From Schlegelella_A sp963778525 (GTDB lineage: Bacteria > Pseudomonadota > Gammaproteobacteria > Burkholderiales > Burkholderiaceae_C), in assembly GCA_963778525.1 (NCBI GenBank), contig CAVZUJ010000008.1:62001-126000 (forward strand): DNA of 64,000 nucleotides, given 5' to 3'. Position 1 is the first letter of the stretch. Each line of letters starts with the position of its first letter. Below the pieces are notes generated by a model. The model ran no database searches. It was not told the DNA's origin and saw only the letters and a program-made list of their open reading frames with translations. Position numbers and translations under genes: made by a program. Shown here piece by piece: positions 1 through 9,092 of this stretch.

Positions 1-1
1 C

Positions 2-334
2 CAGCTCACCGTCACCAAGCACCCCGAAGGCTCGTTGCTGATCTTTCCGCGCCCCGCGTGGGAGATCTTCCGCGACAGGGTGGCGGCGCTTCCGATGGAC
101 TCGAGCGGCTGGAAACGCGTCTTCCTCGGCAACGCGATGGACGTCGAGATCGACGGCTCGTCGCGCGTCCTCATCGCTCCCGAGCTGCGCGCGGCGGCCG
201 GGCTCGTTCGCGACGTGATGCTGCTCGGCATGGGCAGCCACTTCGAGCTCTGGGATGCCGAGCGTCATGCCGCCCACGAAGCCGCGGTGATGCAGTCGGC
301 GATGCCCGATTCGCTGAAGAGCTTCAGCTTCTGA
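2..334 (+). CDS. mraZ: MraZ, dcw-cluster transcriptional regulator (5' end outside window)
   Basis: Reads in frame from base 2 with QLTVTKHPEGSLLIFPRP, a typical SpoVT/AbrB-like MraZ strand, so the start codon lies upstream of the window. A TTG at 35 is only an internal codon. About 110 of roughly 142 expected residues are present, including the second half-repeat (GNAMDVEIDGSSRVLIAPELR), which normally carries the DXXXR DNA-binding signature. MraZ is the DNA-binding repressor at the head of the dcw operon. Its TGA overlaps the ATG of rsmH (TGATG), which implies translational coupling. Confidence 0.93.
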   Translation, partial: QLTVTKHPEGSLLIFPRPAWEIFRDRVAALPMDSSGWKRVFLGNAMDVEIDGSSRVLIAPELRAAAGLVRDVMLLGMGSHFELWDAERHAAHEAAVMQSAMPDSLKSFSF

Positions 335-1299
335 TGGCCACCGCACCGGACATGGAGCACGTCAGCGTTCTCCTGCATGAGGCCGTGGGCGCGCTGGTGA
401 CATCGCCCGATGGCATGTATGTCGACGGCACGTTCGGTCGCGGCGGCCATGCGCGCGCCATCCTGGCGCGCCTGTCGGCGAAGGGTCGCCTGCTGGCGAT
501 CGATCGAGACCCGGACGCCGTGAGTCATGCCCGCGATGCCGGTGATCTCGCCGCCGATCCGCGCTTCTCGATAGCGCACACCAGCTTCGCGCACATGGCC
601 GACGTGCTCCTGGAGCAGGGCATCGAGCGCGTCAACGGCGTGCTCCTCGACCTCGGCGTGTCGTCACCGCAGATCGACGACCCGGCGCGCGGCTTTTCCT
701 TCCGCTTCGACGGCCCGCTCGACATGAGGATGGACACCACCCGCGGCGAGAGCGCGGCCGAATTTCTCGCCCGCGCCCAAGAGCGCCACATTGCGGAGGT
801 GATACGCGACTATGGGGAAGAACGGTTTGCTCTACAGGTTGCAAAGGCGCTTGTTGCTCGGCGCGAAAGCGGGCGCCCTGTTCGAACCACAGGGGAACTT
901 TCCGAAGTCGTGGCTGGTGCGGTGCGCACCCGCGAGGCGGGCCAGAACCCTGCAACGCGCACGTTTCAAGCGCTTCGGATTTTCGTCAACGCCGAGCTTG
1001 AGGAGCTCGAGCAGGCCCTGAGCGCGGCGCTCGAGCTGCTGGCGCCCGGCGGCCGGCTGGTCGTGGTCAGCTTTCATTCGCTCGAAGACCGCATCGTCAA
1101 GACCTTCATCGCGCGCGAAAGCAGGAGCGAGTTCGACCGGAGGGCGCCGTTCGCCGCGCCGAAGGCGCATCGCCTGACCGCCATCGCCCGGGTCAAGCCG
1201 AGCGACGGCGAGGCGCGCGCCAACCCGCGTGCCCGCTCGGCCGTGATGCGCGTGGCCGAGCGCACCGACGCGCCCTTCCTGGCCGGAGCGGCGGCGTGA
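334..1299 (+). CDS. rsmH: 16S rRNA (cytosine(1402)-N4)-methyltransferase RsmH
   Basis: A 321-residue protein of normal family length. It methylates N4 of C1402 in the 16S rRNA P site using S-adenosylmethionine. The SAM-binding signature DGTFGRGGHA is near residue 30, followed by LLAIDRDPDAV, GVLLDLGVSSPQ and, near the C-terminus, VVVSFHSLEDRIVK. The ATG at 334 overlaps the mraZ stop and gives the canonical start (MATAPDMEHVSVLLHEAV). Longer in-frame extensions upstream only read through mraZ. The stop overlaps the GTG of ftsL by four bases. Confidence 0.96.
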   Translation: MATAPDMEHVSVLLHEAVGALVTSPDGMYVDGTFGRGGHARAILARLSAKGRLLAIDRDPDAVSHARDAGDLAADPRFSIAHTSFAHMADVLLEQGIERVNGVLLDLGVSSPQIDDPARGFSFRFDGPLDMRMDTTRGESAAEFLARAQERHIAEVIRDYGEERFALQVAKALVARRESGRPVRTTGELSEVVAGAVRTREAGQNPATRTFQALRIFVNAELEELEQALSAALELLAPGGRLVVVSFHSLEDRIVKTFIARESRSEFDRRAPFAAPKAHRLTAIARVKPSDGEARANPRARSAVMRVAERTDAPFLAGAAA

Positions 1300-1595
1300 C
1301 ACGGGTCAACGTGCTGTTGCTGCTGGCGCTGCTGCTGAGCAGCGTCTATCTGGTCCGCGTCTCGTACGAGTCGCGTCGTCTCTTCGCCGAGCTCGACCGG
1401 GCGCAGAACGAGGAGCGCACGCTCGAGACCGACAGCGACCGCCTGAAGACCGAGCTGCGCACGCAGGCGACGCCGCTGCGCGTCGAGCGCACGGCGCGCG
1501 ACCGGCTCGGCATGCGCACGGCGACGCCGGCGGTGACGCAATACGTCGAGCTGCCGCGGGTCGCCGCCGCGGCTTCCGAGAGCGCGACGCGATGA
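1296..1595 (+). CDS. ftsL: Cell division protein FtsL
   Basis: A 99-residue bitopic protein starting with GTG inside the end of rsmH (GTGA overlap). It has a short cytoplasmic end and one membrane helix (about residues 4-22, VNVLLLLALLLSSVYLVRV). A periplasmic coiled coil rich in Glu/Arg follows (YESRRLFAELDRAQNEERTLE), the usual architecture of FtsL. It acts with FtsB and FtsQ in the divisome to activate FtsWI. The ATGA overlap at its 3' end leads into the ftsI region. Identification rests on position and architecture because FtsL sequences diverge strongly. Confidence 0.9.
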   Translation: MTRVNVLLLLALLLSSVYLVRVSYESRRLFAELDRAQNEERTLETDSDRLKTELRTQATPLRVERTARDRLGMRTATPAVTQYVELPRVAAAASESATR

Positions 1596-1634
1596 ATCGC
1601 AAGCCGGGCGCCAAGGATCCGTCCCGCCGCGAGC

Positions 1635-3386
1635 GTGAAGAGCGTCAACTACTCGACCAGTCCGCTGCTCGCGACCCCGACGCCGCCGTGGCGATCGAAG
1701 CTGCTCGTCGCGCTCGTCGGCCTCGGCTTCGCGCTGCTGCTCGGGCGCGCCGCGTACGTGCAGATCGTCGCCGCCCCGTTCTTTCTGAAGCAGGGCGAGG
1801 TCCGCTACGGCCACACCATCGACCTGGCGGCCAGCCGCGGCCGGATCCTCGATCGCAACGGCCTGATCCTCGCCGCCAGCGTTCCGGCGCCCTCGATCTG
1901 GGCCATCCCGAAAGACCTCGAAGGCGATGCCGCCAGCCGCGTGCCGCTGGCGCGCGCGCTCGGCATGACCAGCGCCGAGCTCGAAGGGCGGCTCAACGAC
2001 AACCCCAACTTCGTGTGGCTGCGCCGCCAGGTCGAGGACAACGTGGCGAGCAACGTTCGCGCGCTCGCCGTCAAGGGCATCCACGAGGTCCGTGAATACA
2101 AGCGCAAGTACCCCGAAGGCGAGGCGGCGGCGCATGTCGTCGGCTTCACCAACGTCGAAGAGCATGGCCAGGAAGGCATCGAGCTCGCCTTCCAGAACGA
2201 TCTCGCCGGCCGCGACGGCACGCGCCACGTCATCAAGGACCGGCTCGGCCAGGTCGTCGAGGACGTGGGCGAGAGCGTGGCGCCCGTCGATGGCCGGGAC
2301 ATCGGCCTGACGATCGATTCCAAGGTGCAGTTCTTCGCCTACCAGCGCATCCGCGACGCGGTCGCGGCGAACAAGGCGCAGGCCGGCAGCGTCGTCGTGC
2401 TCGACGCGCAGACCGGCGAGGTCCTGGCGCTGGCCAACTTCCCGAGCTACTCGCCTGCCGATCGGCGCAACCTGAGCGGCGCGCAGCTGCGCAACCGGGC
2501 GCTGACCGACACCTTCGAGCCCGGCTCGACGATGAAGCCCTTCATCGTCGGCTGGGCGCTCGAGACCGGGCGCGTCACGCCGTCGACCGTCATCGCGACG
2601 GCGCCCGGCAAGATGACGATGGCCGGCTTCACCATCAGCGATTCCCATCCGCACGGCAACCTGACGGTGAGCGAGGTGATCCAGAAGTCGAGCAACGTCG
2701 GCGCGGCGCGCATCGCGCTCGGCTTCACGCCGCGCGAGATGTGGGAGCTCTACAGCTCGGTCGGCTTCGGGCAGAAGCCGCAGATCGGCTTTCCCGGCGT
2801 CGTCACGGGGCGCCTGCGACCGTACAAGAGCTGGCGGCCGATCGAGCAGGCGACCATGGCCTACGGCTACGGCCTGTCGGCCTCGCTGTTCCAGATCGCG
2901 CATGCGTACACGGTGTTCGCGCACGACGGCGAGCTGATCCCGGCGACCCTGACCCGTCCGCTCGGCGCGCCGCCGGGGCCGCCGATTTCGGGCGTGCGCA
3001 TCCTCTCCTCCAAGACGACCGCCGAGGTTCGCGACATGCTGCACCTCGTCACCTTGCCCGGCGGCACGGCGCCGAAGGCGCAGGTGATGGGCTACTCGGT
3101 CGGCGGCAAGAGCGGCACGGCCTACAAGCAGGAAGGCAAGGGCTACGCGGAGAAGAAATACCGCGCCTGGTTCGTCGGCATCGCGCCGATCGCCCATCCG
3201 CGCATCATCGTCGCGGTGATGGTCGACGAGCCGAGCGCCGGCAAGTGGTTCGGCGGCGACGTCGCCGCGCCGGTGTTCAGCGAGGTCGTGCAGCAGACGC
3301 TGCGCATGATGGGCGAGCCGCCCGATCTCGACGTCAAGCCGCAGATCGTCTCGCACGACGTGCCCTCCGAGGACGAGAGCTTCTGA
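1635..3386 (+). CDS. ftsI: Peptidoglycan D,D-transpeptidase FtsI (PBP3)
   Basis: A class B penicillin-binding protein that crosslinks septal peptidoglycan. After a short cytoplasmic tail there is one membrane helix (about residues 22-42, SKLLVALVGLGFALLLGRAA), then the PBP dimer domain and the transpeptidase domain. The active-site STMK serine is near residue 298, SSN near 352 and KSGT near 492. The frame opens only at a GTG (1635) without a convincing ribosome site. An ATG at 1592 overlaps the ftsL stop (ATGA) but lies one frame away, so the true start is probably 1592 with a single extra base between 1592 and 1635. As read it gives 583 residues. The stop overlaps the murE ATG. Confidence 0.92.
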   Translation: MKSVNYSTSPLLATPTPPWRSKLLVALVGLGFALLLGRAAYVQIVAAPFFLKQGEVRYGHTIDLAASRGRILDRNGLILAASVPAPSIWAIPKDLEGDAASRVPLARALGMTSAELEGRLNDNPNFVWLRRQVEDNVASNVRALAVKGIHEVREYKRKYPEGEAAAHVVGFTNVEEHGQEGIELAFQNDLAGRDGTRHVIKDRLGQVVEDVGESVAPVDGRDIGLTIDSKVQFFAYQRIRDAVAANKAQAGSVVVLDAQTGEVLALANFPSYSPADRRNLSGAQLRNRALTDTFEPGSTMKPFIVGWALETGRVTPSTVIATAPGKMTMAGFTISDSHPHGNLTVSEVIQKSSNVGAARIALGFTPREMWELYSSVGFGQKPQIGFPGVVTGRLRPYKSWRPIEQATMAYGYGLSASLFQIAHAYTVFAHDGELIPATLTRPLGAPPGPPISGVRILSSKTTAEVRDMLHLVTLPGGTAPKAQVMGYSVGGKSGTAYKQEGKGYAEKKYRAWFVGIAPIAHPRIIVAVMVDEPSAGKWFGGDVAAPVFSEVVQQTLRMMGEPPDLDVKPQIVSHDVPSEDESF

Positions 3387-6323
3387 TGGCCGGCAACGCG
3401 TTGACCACGCTCGACTCGCGCGATGCCGCCCATGCCTGGCTGCTGCTGCGCGGGGCGCGCCGCCTGGTCGGCGACAGCCGCGCCGTCGTCGCCGGCGACG
3501 CCTTCGTGGCCTGGCCCGGCTACGCCAGGGATGCGCGGGCCTTCGTGCCCGACGCGCTCGCCGCCGGCGCCGTGGCCAGCCTCGTCGAGGCCGATGGCGT
3601 GGCCGCCTTCGGGTTCGAAGGCGAGCCGCGCGTCGCGGCGGTACGCGGGTTGAAGGCCGCCGCCGGCGACATCGCCAGTCGCTTTCACGGCACGCCGAGC
3701 GAGCGTCTCGCGGTGGTCGCCGTCACCGGCACCAACGGCAAGACGTCGACCGCGTGGTGGGTCGCGCAGGCGCTCGGCGTGGCCGGTCGGCGCACGGCGA
3801 TCGTCGGCACGCTCGGCATCGGCGAGCCGCCGCGCGCCGCGGCCGGTGCCCAGGCGCTGCCGAACGGTGGCCTGACGTCGACCGGGCTGACGACGCCCGA
3901 CCCGATCACCTTGCAGGCCGCGCTCGCCGATTTCGCCGACCGCGGCTTTTTCGCCTGTGCGATCGAAGCGTCGTCGATCGGCATCGCCGAGCATCGCCTG
4001 GCCGGCACGCGCGTGGCCGTCGCGGTCTTCACCAACTTCACGCAGGACCATCTCGACTACCACGGCGACATGGCCGCGTACTGGCAGGCGAAGGCGCAGC
4101 TCTTTGCATGGCCGGGGCTGAAGGCGGCCGTCGTCAATCTCGACGATGCGCAGGGCGTGGAGCTGGCGGCGACACTGGCCCGGCAGCCGATCGACACCTG
4201 GACGATCTCGACGCGCGAGCCGGCGCGCCTGCGGGCCGAAAACATCCGCCATCGTCGCGACGGCCTGGTCTTCGACCTGCGCGAAGGCGAAGCCGCCATC
4301 GCCATCGCCACGCCCGTGATCGGCGACTACAACGTCTCCAACCTGCTGGCCGCGATCGGCGTGATGCGTGCCCTCGGCCTGACGCTCGACGAAGCGGCCG
4401 CGGCCTGTGCGGCGCTGACGCCGGTGCCCGGGCGCATGGAGCGCGTGCGTGTCGACGACGGAGCCGGCGCCGGGCCCGAGGTCGTGGTCGACTACGCGCA
4501 CACGCCCGATGCGCTCGAGAAGGCGCTCGGTGCCTTGCGTCCGCTCGCCACCGAGCGCGGCGGCAGGCTCTGGTGCCTGTTCGGCTGCGGCGGCGATCGC
4601 GACGCCGCCAAGCGGCCGCTGATGGGCGCGATCGCCGTGCGCCTCGCCGATCGCGTCGTCGTGACGAGCGACAACCCGCGCCTCGAGTCGGCCGACTTCA
4701 TCATGTCGCAGATCCTCGTCGGCGCGGTCGGGCACGACGAGGTCGACGTCATCGAGAGCCGCGCCGACGCGATCCGTCACGCCGTCGGCACGGCGGCGCC
4801 GGCCGACGTGGTGCTGCTTGCCGGCAAGGGCCACGAGACCTATCAGGACGTGGGCGGCGCGAAGTTTCCGTTCTCCGACGCGGCCTACGCCGCCACGTCG
4901 CTGCGGGCCCGGCGTGCGGCTGGATCCGCGCCCCTCGCGGCGCCGATGTTCACGCTCGGCGACGCCGCCGGCGCACTGGCCGGCGCGCGCGTCGTCGGCG
5001 ACGGCGCCACCGCGATCGCCCGGGTCCACAGCGACACCCGGACGCTGGGACCCGGCGACCTGTTCGTGGCCTTGCGCGGCGAGCGCTTCGACGCCCATGC
5101 CTTCCTGGCCGAGGCGAAGGCGAAGGGCGCGGTCGCCGCGTTGGCCGAGCGCGGCCTGGCTGAAGCGGGGCTGGCCGGCATCGAGGTCGCCGATTCACGT
5201 CGCGCCCTCGGCCAGCTCGCGGCCGCCTGGCGGCAGCGCTTCCAGCTTCCGCTGGTGGCGGTCACGGGCAGCAACGGCAAGACGACGGTGACGCAGATGA
5301 TCGCCTCGATCTTTCGGGCCTGGCAGGGCGAGGCCGCGTTCTCGACGCAAGGCAATTTCAACAACGACGTCGGCGTGCCGCTGACCCTGCTGCGCCTGCG
5401 CGCCACGCATCGCGCCGGCGTCGTCGAGCTCGGCATGAACCATCCGGGCGAGATCGCAACCCTGGCCGCCATGGCCCAGGCCGACGGTGGCGCTCGTCAA
5501 CAACGCGCAGCGCGAGCATCTGGAATTCATGGCCGACGTCGACGCCGTGGCGCGCGAGAACGGCGCCGCGATCGAAGCCCTGGCTGCCGACGGCATCGCG
5601 GTCTTCCCGGCCGACGATGCGCATGCCGCAACCTGGCGCCGGCTCGCCGGTGCCCGGCGCACGCTGACGTTCGCCGAGAGCGGCGCCGCCGACGTCGTCG
5701 GAAGCGCCCGGCCCGTCGGAGAAGGCTGGGCCGTCGTGCTGCGCACGCCCGAGGGCCCTTTCGACATCGAGCTGCACGTCGCCGGCCGCCACAACGTGCG
5801 CAATGCGCTTGCCGCCACGGCGGCGGCACTGGCCGCCGGCTGCCCGCCGCAGGCGATCGCCAGCGGCCTGGCCGCGTTCCGGCCGGTGCGCGGGCGCTCG
5901 CAGGTGCGGCACATCGCATGGCGCGGCGAGCCGCGCCTGCTCGTCGACGACAGCTACAACGCCAATCCCGATTCGGTTCGTGCCGCCATCGACGTCCTCG
6001 CCGCGCTGCCGGCGCCGCGCTGGCTCGTGCTCGGCGACATGGGCGAGGTCGGCAACCAGGGTCCGGCGTTCCATCGCGAGGTCGGCGCCTACGCCGCGGC
6101 GTGCGGGATCGAGACGATGTGGGCCGCCGGGCCCGAGAGCGTCAATACGGTGGCGCCGTTCGCCGGTGCGCAGGCTTTCGTGACCGTCGATGCATTGATC
6201 GCGGCGCTCGACGCCGCGCCGTCGTTCGCATCGGTGCTCGTCAAGGGCTCGCGCTTCATGAGGATGGAGCGCGTGGTCGCTGCGCTGGCGGGCGAAGCCC
6301 CGGGAGATGCGCATGCTGTTTAG
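3386..6323 (+). CDS. murE/murF: Bifunctional MurE/MurF fusion (UDP-MurNAc-tripeptide synthetase and D-Ala-D-Ala ligase), frameshifted
   Basis: MurE adds meso-diaminopimelate and MurF adds D-Ala-D-Ala to the UDP-MurNAc peptide in the cytoplasm. Both halves lie in one frame without a stop. The MurE part runs from 3386, with ATP loop TGTNGKT near residue 115 and the DAP-type signature DNPR near 429. It passes through ARRAAGSAPLAAP directly into a MurF domain whose usual start would be the Met codon at 4946. The second ATP loop, TGSNGKTTVT, is near residue 627. Such fusions are known in Bordetella and other Burkholderiales. At 5480 one extra G (CAG-G-CCG) breaks the frame. Removing it restores AMAQPTVALVNNAQREH and the MurF C-terminus to 6323. 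I treat this as a sequence error in an essential gene. Confidence 0.93.
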
Positions 6324-7491
6324 CCTGGCCCAGTGGCTGCAGGCGAGCTCGCCCGAGTTCGGCTTCATGCGCGTCTTCCAGTACATCACCTTTCGCGCCG
6401 TGATGGCGGCGATGACCTCGCTCGTCATCGGCCTGGTCTTCGGACCGTGGGTGATCCGGCGCCTCACCGCGCTGAAGATCGGCCAGCCGATCCGTGCCTA
6501 CGGCGTCGAGTCGCACCAGGCCAAGAGCGGCACGCCGACCATGGGCGGCGTCCTCATCCTCCTGGGCATCGGCATCTCGACGCTGCTCTGGTTCGACTGG
6601 TCGAACCGCTTCGTCTGGATCGTCATGGCCGTGACCGTCGGCTTCGGCGCCATCGGCTGGGCCGACGACTGGCGCAAGGTCGTCGGCAAGAACCCGGAGG
6701 GCATGCCTTCGGGCGAAAAGTACTTCTGGCAATCGGTGATCGGCATCGTCGCCGCGCTCTATCTCGCCTTCAGCGTCAGCGAGACCTCGAACCTGCGCGT
6801 GCTCGAGCTCTTCATCCGCTGGGTGCAGAGCGGCTTCTCGAACGACCTGCCGCCGAAGGCCGACCTGATCGTGCCGTTCTTCAAGACGGTGAGCTATCCG
6901 CTCGGCGTCTTCGGCTTCATCGCCCTCACGTATTTCGTCATCGTCGGCGCCAGCAACGCCGTCAACCTGACCGACGGCCTCGACGGCCTGGCCATCATGC
7001 CGGTGGTGATGGTCGGCTCGGCGCTCGGCGTCTTCGCGTACATCACCGGCAGCTCGGTCTACTCGCGCTACCTGCTCTTTCCCTACATCCCGGGCGCCGG
7101 CGAGCTGCTCATCTTCTGCGCCGCGATGGCCGGTGCCGGCCTGGCCTTCCTCTGGTTCAACACCCATCCGGCGCAGGTCTTCATGGGCGACGTCGGCGCG
7201 CTCGCGCTCGGCGGCGCGCTCGGCACCATCGCCGTCATCACGCGCCAGGAGATCGTGCTCGGGATCATGGGCGGCGTCTTCGTCGCCGAAGCGCTTTCGG
7301 TGATGGCGCAGGTGGCCTGGTTCAAGTACACCAAGAAGCGCTACGGCGAGGGCCGGCGCATCCTGAAGATGGCGCCACTGCACCACCACTTCGAGAAGTC
7401 GGGCTGGCAGGAGACGCAGGTCGTGGTGCGCTTCTGGATCATCACCATGCTCCTTTGCCTGGTCGGGCTGGCGAGCCTGAAGCTGCGATGA
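6313..7491 (+). CDS. mraY: Phospho-N-acetylmuramoyl-pentapeptide transferase MraY
   Basis: An integral membrane enzyme that transfers phospho-MurNAc-pentapeptide to undecaprenyl phosphate to make lipid I. About 392 residues with some ten hydrophobic helices. Catalytic and substrate motifs are visible: GWADDWRK, SNAVNLTDGLDGLA, FMGDVGALALGG and MAPLHHHFEKSGW. Two in-frame ATGs exist, 6307 and 6313. GGGAG at 6302-6306 is correctly spaced for 6313, which also gives the usual MLFSLAQWL start. Either start overlaps the end of murF. The stop overlaps the murD ATG. Confidence 0.95.
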   Translation: MLFSLAQWLQASSPEFGFMRVFQYITFRAVMAAMTSLVIGLVFGPWVIRRLTALKIGQPIRAYGVESHQAKSGTPTMGGVLILLGIGISTLLWFDWSNRFVWIVMAVTVGFGAIGWADDWRKVVGKNPEGMPSGEKYFWQSVIGIVAALYLAFSVSETSNLRVLELFIRWVQSGFSNDLPPKADLIVPFFKTVSYPLGVFGFIALTYFVIVGASNAVNLTDGLDGLAIMPVVMVGSALGVFAYITGSSVYSRYLLFPYIPGAGELLIFCAAMAGAGLAFLWFNTHPAQVFMGDVGALALGGALGTIAVITRQEIVLGIMGGVFVAEALSVMAQVAWFKYTKKRYGEGRRILKMAPLHHHFEKSGWQETQVVVRFWIITMLLCLVGLASLKLR

Positions 7492-9030
7492 GCGAGCCTT
7501 CGATGACGCTCGCCGACAAGACCGTGCTCGTGCTCGGTCTCGGCCATTCCGGCCTGGCGATGGCGCGCTGGTGCGCACGCGAAGGGGCGAGCGTGCGCGT
7601 CTGGGATTCGCGCCAGGAACCGCCGCAGGCAGGCGCGCTGGCCGCGCATCTGCCGGCGGCGATGCGCCTGCCGACGACCGCGCTGACCGGCGACGAGCTC
7701 GCGGGCGTCGATCTCGTGTTGAAGAGCCCGGGCCTGGCACCAGGCGATGAACGCATCGCCGCATTGCTGGCCGCGGCCCGAGAAAAGAAAGTGCCGGTCC
7801 AGGGCGAGCTGGATCTCTTTGCCGCGGCGCTCGACCGCCTGCGCCAGAACATCGACTACGCACCGAAGGTCATCGCCGTCACCGGCACGAACGGCAAGAC
7901 GACGACCACGGCACTGACCGCGCTCCTCGTCGAGCGCAGCGGCCGGCGCGTTGCCGCCGCCGGCAACATCGGCCCGACCCTGCTGCAGACGCTGGCCGAC
8001 GCCATCGACGCCGGCCCGCCCGACTCCCTTCGCGACGCGCTGCCGGAAGTCTGGGTGCTCGAGCTGTCGAGCTTCCAGCTCGCCGGCAGCAGCCGATTCG
8101 ATCCCGACGCGGCCGCGCTGCTCAACATCAGCGAAGACCACCTCGACTGGCATGGCTCGATGGCGGCCTACGGCGAAGCCAAGGCCAGCGTCTTCGGCAA
8201 GCACGCGATCGTGGTCGTCAATCGCGACGATGCGGCCGCGATGCGCCTGGTGCCGGCGCCGGAATCGGTGGCCGGCAAGAAGGGCCGCCCGGCCCGCATG
8301 GTGCCGCGGCGCGTCGTCAGCTTCGGCGCACACGCACCGGAGCGACCGGGCGACTGGGGCATCGCGACCGAGAACGGCATGGCCTGGCTGACGCGTGCCC
8401 GCGCCGACGACGCCTCGCCGCGCGACCTGACGCTGCAGCACCTGATGCCGGCCGATGCCTTGCGCATCCGCGGCCGGCACAACGCCCTCAACGCGCTGGC
8501 CGCTCTGGCGCTGGCGACGGCGATCGGCTGTCCGCTGGCGCCGATGCTGCACGCGCTGCGCGAATATCGCGGCGAGCCGCATCGCGTCGAGTTCGTCGCC
8601 ACGATCGACGGCATCGATGCCTTCGACGACAGCAAGGGCACCAACGTCGGCGCCAGCGTCGCCGCGCTCGACGGCCTCGGCGCCGATCGCGCGCCGGCCA
8701 GGCTGGCGATCATCCTCGGGGGCGAGGGCAAGGGCCAGGATTTCGCCCCGCTCGGTCCGGCGCTGGCCCGGCACGCCCGCCTGGCGCTGACGATCGGCCG
8801 CGATGCCGAAGCGATCGAGCGCGTCGTCGGCGGCGGCCGGCATCGCCTTCGAGCGCTGCGCCACGCTCGAGGCCGCGGTCGACCTGGCGTTCGAGCGCGC
8901 CGAGCCAGGCGACGCCGTCTTGCTGAGCCCGGCTTGCGCCAGCTTCGACATGTTCCGCAACTACGGCCATCGCGCCGAGGTGTTCGTCGCCGCCGTGCAA
9001 GCGGTCGCGGCACGAAGGGGTTTGGCGTGA
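7488..9030 (+). CDS. murD: UDP-N-acetylmuramoyl-L-alanine--D-glutamate ligase MurD, frameshifted
   Basis: Adds D-glutamate to UDP-MurNAc-L-Ala. It starts with ATG inside the mraY stop (ATGA). Visible are the N-terminal Rossmann-like fold (VLVLGLGHSGLAMA), the ATP loop TGTNGKTTTT near residue 132, the NISEDHLDWHG motif and DDSKGTN. The frame is lost at about 8835, where an extra G lies in a GGCGGCGG run. One base over, the protein continues AGIAFERCATLEAAV and PGDAVLLSPACASFDMFRNY, the family C-terminus, and stops at 9030. The intact product would be about 513 residues. The stop lies inside the repeat cassette separating it from ftsW. Confidence 0.92.
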
Positions 9031-9092
9031 GCCGCCGGCCCGTTCCCAAGGCGAGTACCACCACAGCGCGAAGCGCGAAGGTTGCCCTATGA
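9027..9092 (+). repeat. Repeat cassette encoding a 21-codon mini-ORF between murD and ftsW
   Basis: This 66-base unit starts with GTG overlapping the murD stop (GTGA) and ends with TGA overlapping the ftsW start (ATGA). It reads without interruption as MSRRPVPKASTTT followed by ARSAKVAL. The same cassette, with a one-codon length difference, occurs twice in tandem at 36312-36433 (MSRRAAPKANTE...). It is bounded by TGAG on both sides, as if inserted into an ATGA overlap with duplication of the junction. I see this in the sequence. That the peptide is made, or that the unit is mobile, is inference. Confidence 0.75.

Noticed and set aside
1074..3356. Long minus-strand open frame (about 760 codons) opposite rsmH-ftsI
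   Set aside because: Arg/Ala-rich translation without recognisable domains; a GC-skew shadow of conserved plus-strand genes. Similar long shadows lie opposite pilJ-chpA (27173-30502 and 29989-33075).
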